The notes below the pieces were generated by a model. It saw only the letters and a program-made list of their open reading frames with translations, ran no database searches and had not been told where the DNA came from. From positions 1-64,000 of the forward strand of contig DATNQD010000085.1 of the NCBI GenBank assembly GCA_036702865.1: a DNA stretch of 64,000 nt, in the 5' to 3' direction. Position numbers and translations under genes: made by a program. This stretch comes from Trichocoleus sp. (GTDB lineage Bacteria > Cyanobacteriota > Cyanobacteriia > Elainellales > Elainellaceae). This document shows, piece after piece, positions 8,815-17,460 of the stretch; position 1 is the stretch's first letter; each line of letters starts with the position of its first letter.

Positions 8815-10071
8815 TTACAGATACATTTCACAAAGTTGCTGATTTAATCGCTCAAATGGACTGAGATCAGGAATACTCGTGACTTGCTTCATCAATTTGC
8901 GTAAAGTGGCTGTCAATTCAAGTTCATTGTCAATTTCAGAAACTCCCTCAACTTCATGAACTGTTCGATTACGAAGATCACAGTATTCATTAAGTTCCTT
9001 AAGCAGAGGAACCAAACTCGCAAATTTAGAGTGGTATTCCACAATCCCTAAATATACATAGCGACTGATCGATCGATTGAGGTCTAACGGGCCACCTCTG
9101 GGTAAGGTATAGTTCTGGAGAAAGCCATATAACTTACCTTGATCGACTTGTTTAATAATCTCTAGGGACTGGTTGTATTGCAATCGCTCCCCTGAGATTG
9201 ATAATCCCAATTGGTGTCTGACCAAATAAAACAAAATTTGTTCTTGTAGTTGAAACAAACTAACTAAAAAGCCAGCATATTTTTGATTCTTAAGCTGAAT
9301 CAAAGTATTAAAATAAATTTCTTGAAGTAATGCCTTTGGATCTTTTTGCCGTAAGGATGAAATCTCCTTCAACCATACTGCATCGATCTGATCTCGAATA
9401 AGTTGAATCGAATTAAAGGCGCGATCGAAGTCAAAAGATAATCGATAAAAACCATATTGCAGTAGAGATGCCATCTCAAGAGCCATCAGGTTGCTAGACT
9501 GTAGCGTAATCAATGCCCCACTGTAGTTATAATCTTGAATCTGACGCTGAATAACTTTACTATCAAACTCATTTCTCAAGGCATAAACATCATCCTTAAA
9601 TACTCTGGCCTGACCAAGCTTCATTTCTTTGGGATTCCGAATCTGCCACACATGGCTACGACGGGCAAATCCCGTTGCCTGCAAAATGTTCCAACAGGCT
9701 TTCATTGCTGGAGTGCCTGATGAACCATTGAATTCTAATGTGTCCCCATTGGTTTGATATGGCTGAGCGAATTCAACCGCTTTACGCGCTTCCTGTACTG
9801 CCAAAAATTGATTAATCGGATCTTGGGAAAAGGCTTGATTAACAGAAATTAATTCAACGGTTCTGTCTGTTAAAGTTGTAATTTCTGATAGGAGCCAGTC
9901 TTTTGTATCAATCGCATTCTGCTGAGTGCCCTCTGTGTAGAGTAGCACCAACTGCTTAATCAAAGATTGCTGTTCGCACAAATGTTTTACTAAACTAACG
10001 ATCGAGCCTTCATCATTATTTTTAGAGTAAGGATCTTGACTGCCTACAAAGGAAAGAATAATGCTTGCCAT
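8815..10071 (-). CDS. CARF-HEPN ribonuclease (Csm6/Csx1-like effector), 418 aa
   Basis: The N-terminal half looks like a CARF domain, the sensor for cyclic oligoadenylate. It starts with the strand ILSFVGSQDPYS and has the ligand-loop motif SSGTPAM at residues 117-123. The C-terminal half is helical and ends with a HEPN RNase motif R-x4-H (R367 N R T V H372). Proteins of this architecture are the second-messenger-activated RNases of type III CRISPR systems, which degrade RNA non-specifically when Cas10 is triggered. The gene stands between the 507-aa paralogue and the small membrane protein, in the cas operon. It shares the pattern RNxxVHxVxGxSExD with that paralogue. Ligand ring size cannot be predicted from this reading. 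Confidence 0.8.
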   Translation of the reverse strand: MASIILSFVGSQDPYSKNNDEGSIVSLVKHLCEQQSLIKQLVLLYTEGTQQNAIDTKDWLLSEITTLTDRTVELISVNQAFSQDPINQFLAVQEARKAVEFAQPYQTNGDTLEFNGSSGTPAMKACWNILQATGFARRSHVWQIRNPKEMKLGQARVFKDDVYALRNEFDSKVIQRQIQDYNYSGALITLQSSNLMALEMASLLQYGFYRLSFDFDRAFNSIQLIRDQIDAVWLKEISSLRQKDPKALLQEIYFNTLIQLKNQKYAGFLVSLFQLQEQILFYLVRHQLGLSISGERLQYNQSLEIIKQVDQGKLYGFLQNYTLPRGGPLDLNRSISRYVYLGIVEYHSKFASLVPLLKELNEYCDLRNRTVHEVEGVSEIDNELELTATLRKLMKQVTSIPDLSPFERLNQQLCEMYL

Positions 10072-10131
10072 ATGCCATATTTAGTTCTAGTAAAAGATAC
10101 AGAGATTAGAGATGAGGGATCGCATTGGAGG

Positions 10132-11655
10132 TCAGAGAGAGGCGATCGCACTTACCAATTCCTCATGCACCTTTGCCATCAAACTAGATGTTTCTAGAAA
10201 CTCGAATCCTTCAGGAAAATCTTCTTTCACAATGAAATTCAGAAACTTTTGCAATCTAGCTTCTAATTCTTCCTGAGATTCAACACCCCAGAAGCTTTGC
10301 AAGTCAGACTCAGACATCCCTTGAACTTGATGCACAATAAAGTTTCTTTTTTCAGAAACATTTTTTTCCTTGTCAGAGTCCCAAAATATTTTCAAGTCTT
10401 CGCATTCTTGTTTATATTCACTTCTACAAGAGCGAAAAATCTTGCAGAGGTTTGCTAGATTTAGTTCAATGCTGTCCTCTGCTTCAAGCTTGATCCTTAA
10501 CTTCTCTAAGTCACTACTTTTCTTACACTTGCTTTTAGAAAAATAATCTTTTGGACTTTTTAACACTGAGCTTCTTAGAGAAGGTATTCCTTTCAAGATT
10601 TCAATATGCCCGATAAATTCCTTCTGTCCCCATGCGGCAAAAGCACCTTCAAACGCTCGAAAAGAGTGGAAAAATGCTTCAACAATATTGCCTTGATCTC
10701 TACGATTTATAGCAAGATATACTTCTTCATAGGCAATCCACCACCAGTGTTGCGATCGCTCTTTTACTTCCTTAGCAAGTTTCTGATCTGATAGCTTCTG
10801 CAATTCATTTACAAACTCATCAAACTTTGCAGAATTCCATTGAATAGCAGCATTCAGTAAAACTTTTGTGTCGTCATCTTTTAAGTAAGGCTCAACAATC
10901 GCTTGTACACCCGGATAGTCAGGACGGCCTAATAGGGCTGTGGCTTCCTGCTTACGAATTCCCTTCAAGTAGGAAGAGCTAGGTAAAACCTCTGATGATC
11001 TAGTACTTTGCTCACTGCTGACGAGGAAGCGAACGCGATCTCCAAATTTGGCTAAACTCGAAAACTGCACCGCAGAAGAAATAGCTGGCGTACCTGCTTG
11101 GTGGCTCACATAAACTGCCTGCGGTCTAGTCTCAAATTCTAAGTTTCCAATGGCTTGCTGCACTAATTCTAAAACTGCATCCCAATCGTCTAGCCCCTTA
11201 CCAGAAGAAGTTGGCTTGAGGACTAGCGGTTTGACAACAGCCATTGGAAACTGGACATGAAAATAGTTCTCTAAAATTGGATAGAGTTGGGACGTATCTT
11301 GCCAATAAGGGCAACGCTTCGCCTCACGCTCTAATTCAGGAAAGATATCAGTTTGATCACTGGCCAAAACAATGATTTGATCAATCTGTACTTCTTTATC
11401 CTTCAACTCTCGCGTGAAATTTTGTAACAGTGGAAAAGTTAGATAAGGTTGAACTCGCTCAGGAACTCTGTCATGGATAATACCTAAAACTCTTGCGGGC
11501 AATCGGTAAGGCTCTCCATCATCATCAATCGCTTTAGTTGGCTCAAATCGCAACCGATACAATGATTTTTTGATCTCCTGCCACCAATCATTCCAGTCTT
11601 CATTACTGGTGACCTGAACATCACTACTTCCAGTTGTTACGAGCCAAACATTCAT
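10132..11655 (-). CDS. CARF-HEPN ribonuclease (Csx1-like effector), 507 aa
   Basis: A second and larger effector of the same type. It starts MNVWLVTTGSSDVQ, the first CARF strand, and carries a CARF ligand loop QAGTPAIS at residues 186-193. A long helical region leads to a HEPN active site R437 N F I V H442 (R-x4-H). The gene starts 10 bases after the cmr6-like stop, so it is cotranscribed with the Cmr genes. Outside the CARF loop and HEPN motif it resembles the 418-aa protein little. The two probably differ in ligand or target rather than being recent duplicates. Function follows from family knowledge: cyclic-oligoadenylate-activated RNA degradation. Confidence 0.78.
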   Translation of the reverse strand: MNVWLVTTGSSDVQVTSNEDWNDWWQEIKKSLYRLRFEPTKAIDDDGEPYRLPARVLGIIHDRVPERVQPYLTFPLLQNFTRELKDKEVQIDQIIVLASDQTDIFPELEREAKRCPYWQDTSQLYPILENYFHVQFPMAVVKPLVLKPTSSGKGLDDWDAVLELVQQAIGNLEFETRPQAVYVSHQAGTPAISSAVQFSSLAKFGDRVRFLVSSEQSTRSSEVLPSSSYLKGIRKQEATALLGRPDYPGVQAIVEPYLKDDDTKVLLNAAIQWNSAKFDEFVNELQKLSDQKLAKEVKERSQHWWWIAYEEVYLAINRRDQGNIVEAFFHSFRAFEGAFAAWGQKEFIGHIEILKGIPSLRSSVLKSPKDYFSKSKCKKSSDLEKLRIKLEAEDSIELNLANLCKIFRSCRSEYKQECEDLKIFWDSDKEKNVSEKRNFIVHQVQGMSESDLQSFWGVESQEELEARLQKFLNFIVKEDFPEGFEFLETSSLMAKVHEELVSAIASL

Positions 11656-11665
11656 ATTGATACCC

Positions 11666-13336
11666 CTACCAGAGCCGCTTAAATTCAGTTTCTTGATCCA
11701 GAAATTTGAGGAAACTTCTTACCTTTTCTTGTTCTTGCCCATTCCCTGTAACATCTGGGAACATCGTTAGCAATTCAGCATATTGCTCTGTTGGTTTCCA
11801 GTTGGCTTTACCCTCACTAGTTTGGGTTCTACGGAATCGAGGATACATTCGATGCCACAATCGACCAATCTGACCCATTTTCCCAGTCAGTTCAGATTGT
11901 TTAATTGAAAACCCTTGCTTATAGGGTTGGTGCAGCCAATCAATCGCAAGACTGTCTTCCTTATCTTCTGCCAATCGTCCCCAAACTTGTACATTGCTCT
12001 GGTGCCAAGCTTCCCGAATTTCAGGTGTCAGCTTTTCTTGAGGTTTGAGTTTTTGCAACCAGGAAAGTTCTTTTCCTTTGTCATGGAAAGTATCTAAAAA
12101 TTTTGTGATTGCAGCCAGGTCTTCTCCAAAGGGGATATATAAGGGATGCGATCGCTTTGTGAATTCCCAATGACAACCAATCAGTTGTCGCCCATAATCT
12201 GGTAAAAATTGAGGGTGGTAAGCTCGTCGCCACGATTTGCCAAAACCCCCTAGCAGCATGGAAAATTTCATCAGACGAATGCTGAATTGTTTTAACTCGT
12301 CTTGTTGCTCAGAGGTCAAATCAGGCTTCATCAGCAACACATCTAGAACAGCATCTCCAGTTTCATAAATAGGAGCCACGTTATTACGATTAACGGGCGA
12401 TCGCCATTCTTCCAACTCTAAATCAGGTGCATTAAATGAAATGCCTAACAGACCCACAGTGGCATCTTCTCCCCGCCCAATACCACCCCATAACAGCTTT
12501 GTGATTCGGTCAGCTGTTGCTTCATCAGTAATGCCATTAAACAAGCGTCGAGTATGCCCTCGCAGAGCCGCCTTAAATATATTGGGACGAAATTCTCCCT
12601 GTCCGTTGATTAGTTTGGAAGCCTGTCCTTCACCAGATAAACCAAACCCTACCAGCTTATTGCCACTGTGAGTCGCAATCTGACCGTAGCCTGCACTCAC
12701 TCGCGATCCAATACCTTGTTCTAGGGCAGTTTGCCAGATCTTCCAGACTAATTCCCACTGATCAGTAGCCAACACTTTTGTACTGGAAATTCCAAATACA
12801 AAGGTCGGTTGATGCAAAGAAATTTGGATGAATGCACTGTGGTTTCCTTGATTTTTGCCTTGCCAATCCTCTTGAGGATGTACCACATCCACTAGCGAAT
12901 CATCTAGCCACTCAGCATTGTTAGGGTATCCCCCATGAAAACGCAATACACCCGGATGCAATTCTCCGTCCTTATCTTTGCCACCACAAAAGGACAAAAC
13001 CTCATCCACAGGGCAAAGTTGCCTACAAGCTCTCAAAAATGCGCCCTTCATACTGGAGCCAGGAAAATAAGCCCATCCTCGTTCTCCAATTACGGGGCGA
13101 ATCACGCCAGCATCCTGACCACTGTTTGTAACCATGCGCCAGGTGAATTGGTATTCACGGGTCTGAATATGCGATTCAAACTGAGGCGTATTGTTTTCGT
13201 CACAACCTTTTTGCCATTGCTGTGCCCAGTCGTAGGCTTGCTGATCTGCCCTCTGACTGGGAATCAATCGCTGAATCTGCGATCGCCCCCCAACCTGCGC
13301 CTGAAACATCAACGGCACATAATCATGATCTGGCAT
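11666..13336 (-). CDS. cmr6: Long RAMP protein of the Cmr complex (Cmr6-type, possibly two RAMP units)
   Basis: A 556-aa RAMP-superfamily subunit. The first half has FPGSSMKGAFLRACRQL and the glycine-rich loop GIGSRVSAGYGQI, both typical of Cmr6. The second half has a further RAMP-like pair, IFKAALRGHTRRLF and LLGGFGKSWRRAYH, resembling Cmr1-type motifs. Ordinary Cmr6 proteins are shorter (about 250-350 aa), so this is either a long cyanobacterial Cmr6 or a fusion covering Cmr1 and Cmr6. No separate cmr1 is present. In a Cmr complex Cmr1 and Cmr6 cap the crRNA 3' side of the filament. The gene sits between cmr5 and the 507-aa effector with only a few bases between stop and start. Confidence 0.8.
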   Translation of the reverse strand: MPDHDYVPLMFQAQVGGRSQIQRLIPSQRADQQAYDWAQQWQKGCDENNTPQFESHIQTREYQFTWRMVTNSGQDAGVIRPVIGERGWAYFPGSSMKGAFLRACRQLCPVDEVLSFCGGKDKDGELHPGVLRFHGGYPNNAEWLDDSLVDVVHPQEDWQGKNQGNHSAFIQISLHQPTFVFGISSTKVLATDQWELVWKIWQTALEQGIGSRVSAGYGQIATHSGNKLVGFGLSGEGQASKLINGQGEFRPNIFKAALRGHTRRLFNGITDEATADRITKLLWGGIGRGEDATVGLLGISFNAPDLELEEWRSPVNRNNVAPIYETGDAVLDVLLMKPDLTSEQQDELKQFSIRLMKFSMLLGGFGKSWRRAYHPQFLPDYGRQLIGCHWEFTKRSHPLYIPFGEDLAAITKFLDTFHDKGKELSWLQKLKPQEKLTPEIREAWHQSNVQVWGRLAEDKEDSLAIDWLHQPYKQGFSIKQSELTGKMGQIGRLWHRMYPRFRRTQTSEGKANWKPTEQYAELLTMFPDVTGNGQEQEKVRSFLKFLDQETEFKRLW

Positions 13337-13342
13337 TATGAA

Positions 13343-13750
13343 TTATCTCCCGTTGTTAGGCTTTTTATAGCGTTGTGTCCACCAAACCAAACTGTCGCAA
13401 AGCTCAATTAGGATTGCCAGGGCGATTTTGCGCTGTTCAATATCAAACGCCCATAGCTTTTCTGACATGGTTTGAATGGAACGAGTATCACCAGTCACCT
13501 TGTCGTTAGGAATAGTAACCCCAGCTTGCTTCATGATTTTGCAGAGCGCATCCCAGGTTGCTTTCCAAAAATCTGCTTTGTCTTTGTCTTGTTGCTTTTG
13601 GGACAGGCGTAAATGCTCACCCCAGAAGCGCTCTAGCCCATAAGCAGTCGTAGCCCGCATCTTATGACTTTCACCCAAAACATCTTTATCGCGAAAGCTT
13701 AAAGTCAATTCCTGGGCAACGCGATCAATCTCATATAGCTTCCAAGTCAT
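13343..13750 (-). CDS. cmr5: Type III-B small subunit Cmr5
   Basis: A small, strongly alpha-helical protein (about 135 aa from the start MTWKLYEIDRVAQELTLSFR). It has the arrangement of Cmr5: repeated basic/aromatic helices and the C-terminal KIALAILIELCDSLVWWTQR. Cmr5 (Cas11 family) forms the inner filament that holds the crRNA-target duplex. The chosen ATG at 13748-13750 overlaps the cmr4 stop by four bases, the usual translational coupling. A start 12 codons upstream (13786) would run further into cmr4. Identity rests on size, helicity and position between cmr4 and cmr6; sequence conservation of this subunit is always low. Confidence 0.8.
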   Translation of the reverse strand: MTWKLYEIDRVAQELTLSFRDKDVLGESHKMRATTAYGLERFWGEHLRLSQKQQDKDKADFWKATWDALCKIMKQAGVTIPNDKVTGDTRSIQTMSEKLWAFDIEQRKIALAILIELCDSLVWWTQRYKKPNNGR

Positions 13751-14574
13751 GCGGCTACTCCTTCGCCCTTGAGCGTAATCTGACAATTACCAAACCCAAT
13801 TGATTCCAATCCGCCCAGGTAAATCTCACCGCTCTGCTCCTCCTTCCCAAAGGGCTTCCAGGAAGTTTTAGAATCAGTGTCTCGAATGGCGATCGGAAAG
13901 ACCATAATCGTTCCTTCTGGTAGTGCTTCAGTGTTGAAAAAACCACCGCCATCCACCCGCTTTTCGTCATCCTTCAGGCGCACTCGGCTTTGACGATACA
14001 GTGCCATGTCATGGATCATGCCAATCTCATCATCGCCAACGACCACCGCAGGTAATTCTTCACCACTGGGAAACCACACCTTTAAATCTTTTGTCTCTTT
14101 CAGTTCCAAGAAACCAAAGTTAAAAAAGAGCTTCTTTTTGCCTTCTACATTAAGTGGCTTGAGCGTTGATGAACCTGTGTAGTTTGCGGGAATTTTGGCA
14201 TCTTTGAGTTTACCGCCCACAATGCGCTGGTAGCGTTTCAGTAACTTGGGGCAACTAACCCACACAACAGGTTGACCTGGACAAAAAACAGGTAGCCATA
14301 GGAGCGAAGCATACTCAAACTTCACGATCGATTCCGTCGTTGAGTCTGATTCTCCTGTTTCTGCTGGAGCACCATACCAATCGTTTTCGCTTCCCTTTAG
14401 ATCACGCCGCATTTCAGAACGAAATCGTCCTCGAATAGAACTACCAGGAATAATCCCAGTTTGCGTAAACTGATCGCGAAAAATTAGATTGAGGTTGCCA
14501 CTCTCTTCTCCTGCCGTTGCTCCTACATGCAGGGGGGCTAGGGCTTCAATAATTCCGTAAGCTCGTTTGTACAT
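13747..14574 (-). CDS. cmr4: Type III-B RAMP backbone subunit Cmr4
   Basis: A 275-aa Cas7-family RAMP. The N-terminus reads PLHVGATAGEESGNLNLIFR followed by IIPGSSIRGRFRSEMR. That is the family signature, with the catalytic-loop Asp region and the GSSxRG loop. The C-terminus has the glycine-rich GGLESIGFGNCQI. Cmr4 multimers form the backbone on the crRNA and cleave target RNA at 6-nt intervals with a conserved Asp in the loop. An Asp is present at about residue 34 (FRDQF), which is a plausible catalytic residue. The gene follows cmr3 by 11 bases and overlaps cmr5 by four. Confidence 0.93.
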   Translation of the reverse strand: MYKRAYGIIEALAPLHVGATAGEESGNLNLIFRDQFTQTGIIPGSSIRGRFRSEMRRDLKGSENDWYGAPAETGESDSTTESIVKFEYASLLWLPVFCPGQPVVWVSCPKLLKRYQRIVGGKLKDAKIPANYTGSSTLKPLNVEGKKKLFFNFGFLELKETKDLKVWFPSGEELPAVVVGDDEIGMIHDMALYRQSRVRLKDDEKRVDGGGFFNTEALPEGTIMVFPIAIRDTDSKTSWKPFGKEEQSGEIYLGGLESIGFGNCQITLKGEGVAA

Positions 14575-14585
14575 GGCTTTTCTCC

Positions 14586-15602
14586 TTATGCAACGCCATC
14601 AATTTCAACTGGAAGGCACAATCCACAACCTAAATGCTTAAGCGGTAAGCCTTCCCTCGGAAACCAGTCTTCTGGAAACTCCCACCAGGTTTTATCCAAC
14701 GCTTTCTTAAACACGTAAACCGTTCCTGGTGGTACTGCATAACGCCCACGCCCCAATCTGCCTCGTTCTGTTGACCGCTGCCCTATGCGATAGCGGTAGG
14801 GAATGGGCTTATCCGTCAACATCTTCATTCCCTCATTTGGAAAGTCAGAATGCTTGGGATAGCGGTAGGACAGATGATTTGATCCCCATACTCCAGGCGT
14901 AAGCAATGCACAGGCTTTTTGGATTTTGGTAGCCAACAATTGATGGATGGTGCTATCTGGAGAAATTTCTTGGCAAGAAATCTCTACCATGTGACCTTCT
15001 CCACCAAAGCGATACCATCCATCTGGCAGTGCGTAGGTTGATAGATAAACTAAGCAAAAATCTTCATCCATCTGCACTGCATTTTCTAGAAACAGACCAT
15101 CTTTTGCCAGAACATGGCGCTCGTCAGGCTTCATCTGCGGATGCAAAAATGATACGTACTCCCAAGGGGCACGACCCATTTCGTTATTCTTCCGAATGTC
15201 TGATGTTTTGGGTCTTTTCCAAGAGTCAATGCTCTGCCATCGATATTCTGCTTCTATATCTTGCTTTTGCGGATCACGCTCCCATTTGCGCTGGGCGTTC
15301 AGCTTCCACTCATCATCTTTTCCACTTTCAATGATGCGATGACGAGGTAGAGGAACATAAAAATTTTCTTCCTCTTTTTGTCGTGCCCAAAAAGGACCAG
15401 AGACAACTAACTCATGCTTAAGCTGATCATGAGGTGCAATTTGATTGCTCTTATTTTCACTGAAGAAAAGTCCTGCCAACGTCGCAGCATCAGGTGGGAA
15501 TTTCGCCCCCGATCGCCCCACTAAGTTTTCAGGAGATAGGAAAGCTCCAGCACTGGCATACAAAAAGCCTAAGGGCGAAACAATGACTAAGTATTTGAAC
15601 AT
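14586..15602 (-). CDS. cmr3: Type III-B RAMP subunit Cmr3
   Basis: A Cas5-type RAMP of about 338 aa that binds the crRNA 5' tag next to Cas10. It starts MFKYLVIVSPLGFLYASAGA. It contains SGAKFPPDAATLAGLFF, a conserved Cmr3 block, and ends with the glycine-rich loop LPLKHLGCGLCLPVEIDG. The ATG at 15600-15602 is preferred over one three codons upstream (15611). A GGTGGG ribosome-binding sequence stands about 9 bases before 15602 but directly abuts the upstream ATG. The gene overlaps the end of cas10 by 16 bases, so the two are translationally coupled. Confidence 0.93.
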   Translation of the reverse strand: MFKYLVIVSPLGFLYASAGAFLSPENLVGRSGAKFPPDAATLAGLFFSENKSNQIAPHDQLKHELVVSGPFWARQKEEENFYVPLPRHRIIESGKDDEWKLNAQRKWERDPQKQDIEAEYRWQSIDSWKRPKTSDIRKNNEMGRAPWEYVSFLHPQMKPDERHVLAKDGLFLENAVQMDEDFCLVYLSTYALPDGWYRFGGEGHMVEISCQEISPDSTIHQLLATKIQKACALLTPGVWGSNHLSYRYPKHSDFPNEGMKMLTDKPIPYRYRIGQRSTERGRLGRGRYAVPPGTVYVFKKALDKTWWEFPEDWFPREGLPLKHLGCGLCLPVEIDGVA

Positions 15603-17281
15603 AGCTGCCATCCCACCTGTACTAAATCATTGATCCATTGCACAACTGCAACATCGCTGTTATCACCTGCGATCGCTTTCCATTGATTTTCTTTCTCTTT
15701 AGCTTGCCGAATTTCTTCCCCCAGTCCATCAAAGTAGAGATCAAGCATAGCTAGTGCCATATCTCGATCAACTGGGTAATTATTGTTATCCACTTCACGT
15801 AATCGAATAGCGTGGCGCGATTTTAGGTGCGCCCAATCATTGTAAAGATGAGTCCAATTTTTGCCACCATTGCGGTCGGTGTAGCGTTCAATGATATTCA
15901 AGTGTACCCAGGGGCAAGTCCACTGCACGTATTGACCGCTATTAAAAACCACTCGGATAGTGACTCGATCGCGACCTAAACTCTTTGCCCGTTTCTCAGC
16001 TTCACGGCAATGTTGCAAGATATCTCGTTGCGGAACCTGGTGCCCTGCCCAAACAAATCCAACACTATACGTGAAATCAATATTCAACTGTTTCTTTAAG
16101 TCGCCTTGTAGTTCTTTCCATTGCTCTGGTAATGTTAGCAACCAGTTCCAAGCTTCAATCGGTTTTACCTTTTCAGGTTCTGTTTGACCTGGTTGAGCTT
16201 CTTCGCTATAAAGAACACCTAAAAAATCATCACCACCTGCATAAATTACGCGACCTTTGCGCTGAGGAAATAAGTCTTTTTGTTCTTTAAACTGAGTTCC
16301 CCAATTACGCATTAATTCAGTAAAATGGGTAAGATCTTGATCTCGCTTAGTTGAATCACTTGAATTACGTTCAGCTAAGTTTTTTAACTTATCGCCAACT
16401 CTGTCACCGTCTCCCATAAACCAGCCTGTCCAATATCCAGGCTCTCGGTAAATGTCTTTAAAGCCTTCATCTAAACTTGTTAAGCCAGTTTGTTTAGCCA
16501 GTTTAGGTAATGTGGCTAAACGCTTCACTAACTCAGGAATACTCAGACGTTCTCGATGGGTAATAAACTTACCACTATCCTCAGCTTTAAAGTGGTTCTT
16601 CAAATCTTCATCTGATGGAAATACTTCTTTGGGCTGTCTGAGGTCATCTAAAATCCAGGCAAGGCGCAGATAAAACTGCTCTAGGTCTTGTTGCTCAGCA
16701 TTAGTGAGTGATCGCCCTGGCTTAGAATGCTCTTGCCCTAAACGGTTCCACGCGATCGCATCTGTTCCACTCAAACTGGAACTTTCACCAACCCAGTTAA
16801 TGCCTGTCCAATCTCGCTTGAGCTTACGGGTTTCCAAGTTTTCCATTGCGGATTGTGGAGTATCACCTATACCCCAGAATACCTCCCAGGTATAGCTACC
16901 CCAGCGTTCCCACTCTCCTTTCCGTTTGCCAATTTGCTCCTCGGTTTGGGCCCAGTAATAATCAGCGGGCACAGTCGTTTCTATCCACTCACGGCAAACC
17001 TTGAGAAGACCTTGCCAGTGCTTAACCAGAATATTTTTAACGCGATCGCGTTCAATAAAATCACCTCTTACTAAAATCCGGTTTGGCATTCCCTCTTGCA
17101 CATTGATCAATGCAGGAGAAATAACCTCCAGTTTTGGCGGCTGATGAAGTTCTTCAACAATCTTCTGACTCAAGTACGACAAAATCAGCGAAGCTCCATA
17201 AAGATCTCGAAGCTTCCGTGACTTCTCAATGAATCCTTGCACTGGTGCAAAGCTGATGGCTGTGTAAGAAGGAGCAGACAC
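15587..17281 (-). CDS. cas10: Cas10/Cmr2, HD-less, with intact GGDD palm
   Basis: This is the large subunit of the type III-B complex. It opens directly with the first palm domain (SAPSYTAISFAPVQGF, then EKSRKLRDLYGAS), with no N-terminal HD nuclease. At about 564 aa it is much shorter than HD-containing Cmr2. It keeps the substrate-binding motif FMGDGDRVGD (about residues 288-297) and the catalytic GGDD in VIYAGGDDFLGV (GGDD about 349-352). It should therefore make cyclic oligoadenylate but not cut DNA. The GTG at 17279-17281 is chosen because GGGGG lies about 7 bases upstream; a TTG at 17317 is also open. It is the first gene of the minus-strand cas operon and is divergent from the WYL regulator. 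Confidence 0.93.
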   Translation of the reverse strand: MSAPSYTAISFAPVQGFIEKSRKLRDLYGASLILSYLSQKIVEELHQPPKLEVISPALINVQEGMPNRILVRGDFIERDRVKNILVKHWQGLLKVCREWIETTVPADYYWAQTEEQIGKRKGEWERWGSYTWEVFWGIGDTPQSAMENLETRKLKRDWTGINWVGESSSLSGTDAIAWNRLGQEHSKPGRSLTNAEQQDLEQFYLRLAWILDDLRQPKEVFPSDEDLKNHFKAEDSGKFITHRERLSIPELVKRLATLPKLAKQTGLTSLDEGFKDIYREPGYWTGWFMGDGDRVGDKLKNLAERNSSDSTKRDQDLTHFTELMRNWGTQFKEQKDLFPQRKGRVIYAGGDDFLGVLYSEEAQPGQTEPEKVKPIEAWNWLLTLPEQWKELQGDLKKQLNIDFTYSVGFVWAGHQVPQRDILQHCREAEKRAKSLGRDRVTIRVVFNSGQYVQWTCPWVHLNIIERYTDRNGGKNWTHLYNDWAHLKSRHAIRLREVDNNNYPVDRDMALAMLDLYFDGLGEEIRQAKEKENQWKAIAGDNSDVAVVQWINDLVQVGWQLCSNT

Positions 17282-17460
17282 AGATGAACCCCCGTGGTAT
17301 ATCGTCGCTTTAATCAACCTTACTCAAGGTGCCCACTTGTTTGCCAATGATCTCTAATAACCTTTATCTTTTTCTATAAAACCTGGGAAACTTATGAAGG
17401 AAAGGATTTGGCTCTCCGTAGAAAAACGCATCAATATTTTATCTTGCTTGACAATTTTTT
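17282..17460. promoter_or_regulatory. Divergent promoter region of the cas operon and WYL regulator
   Basis: About 180 AT-rich bases separate the cas10 start from the regulator start, and the two genes read outward. They presumably hold the operon promoter and the operator for the WYL protein. A TTGACA at 17448-17453 is too close to the regulator ATG to be its own -35 box. No clear palindrome was resolved. Confidence 0.45.

Noticed and set aside
17448-17453. TTGACA as a -35 box for the WYL gene
   Set aside because: It would place the start of transcription inside the coding region.
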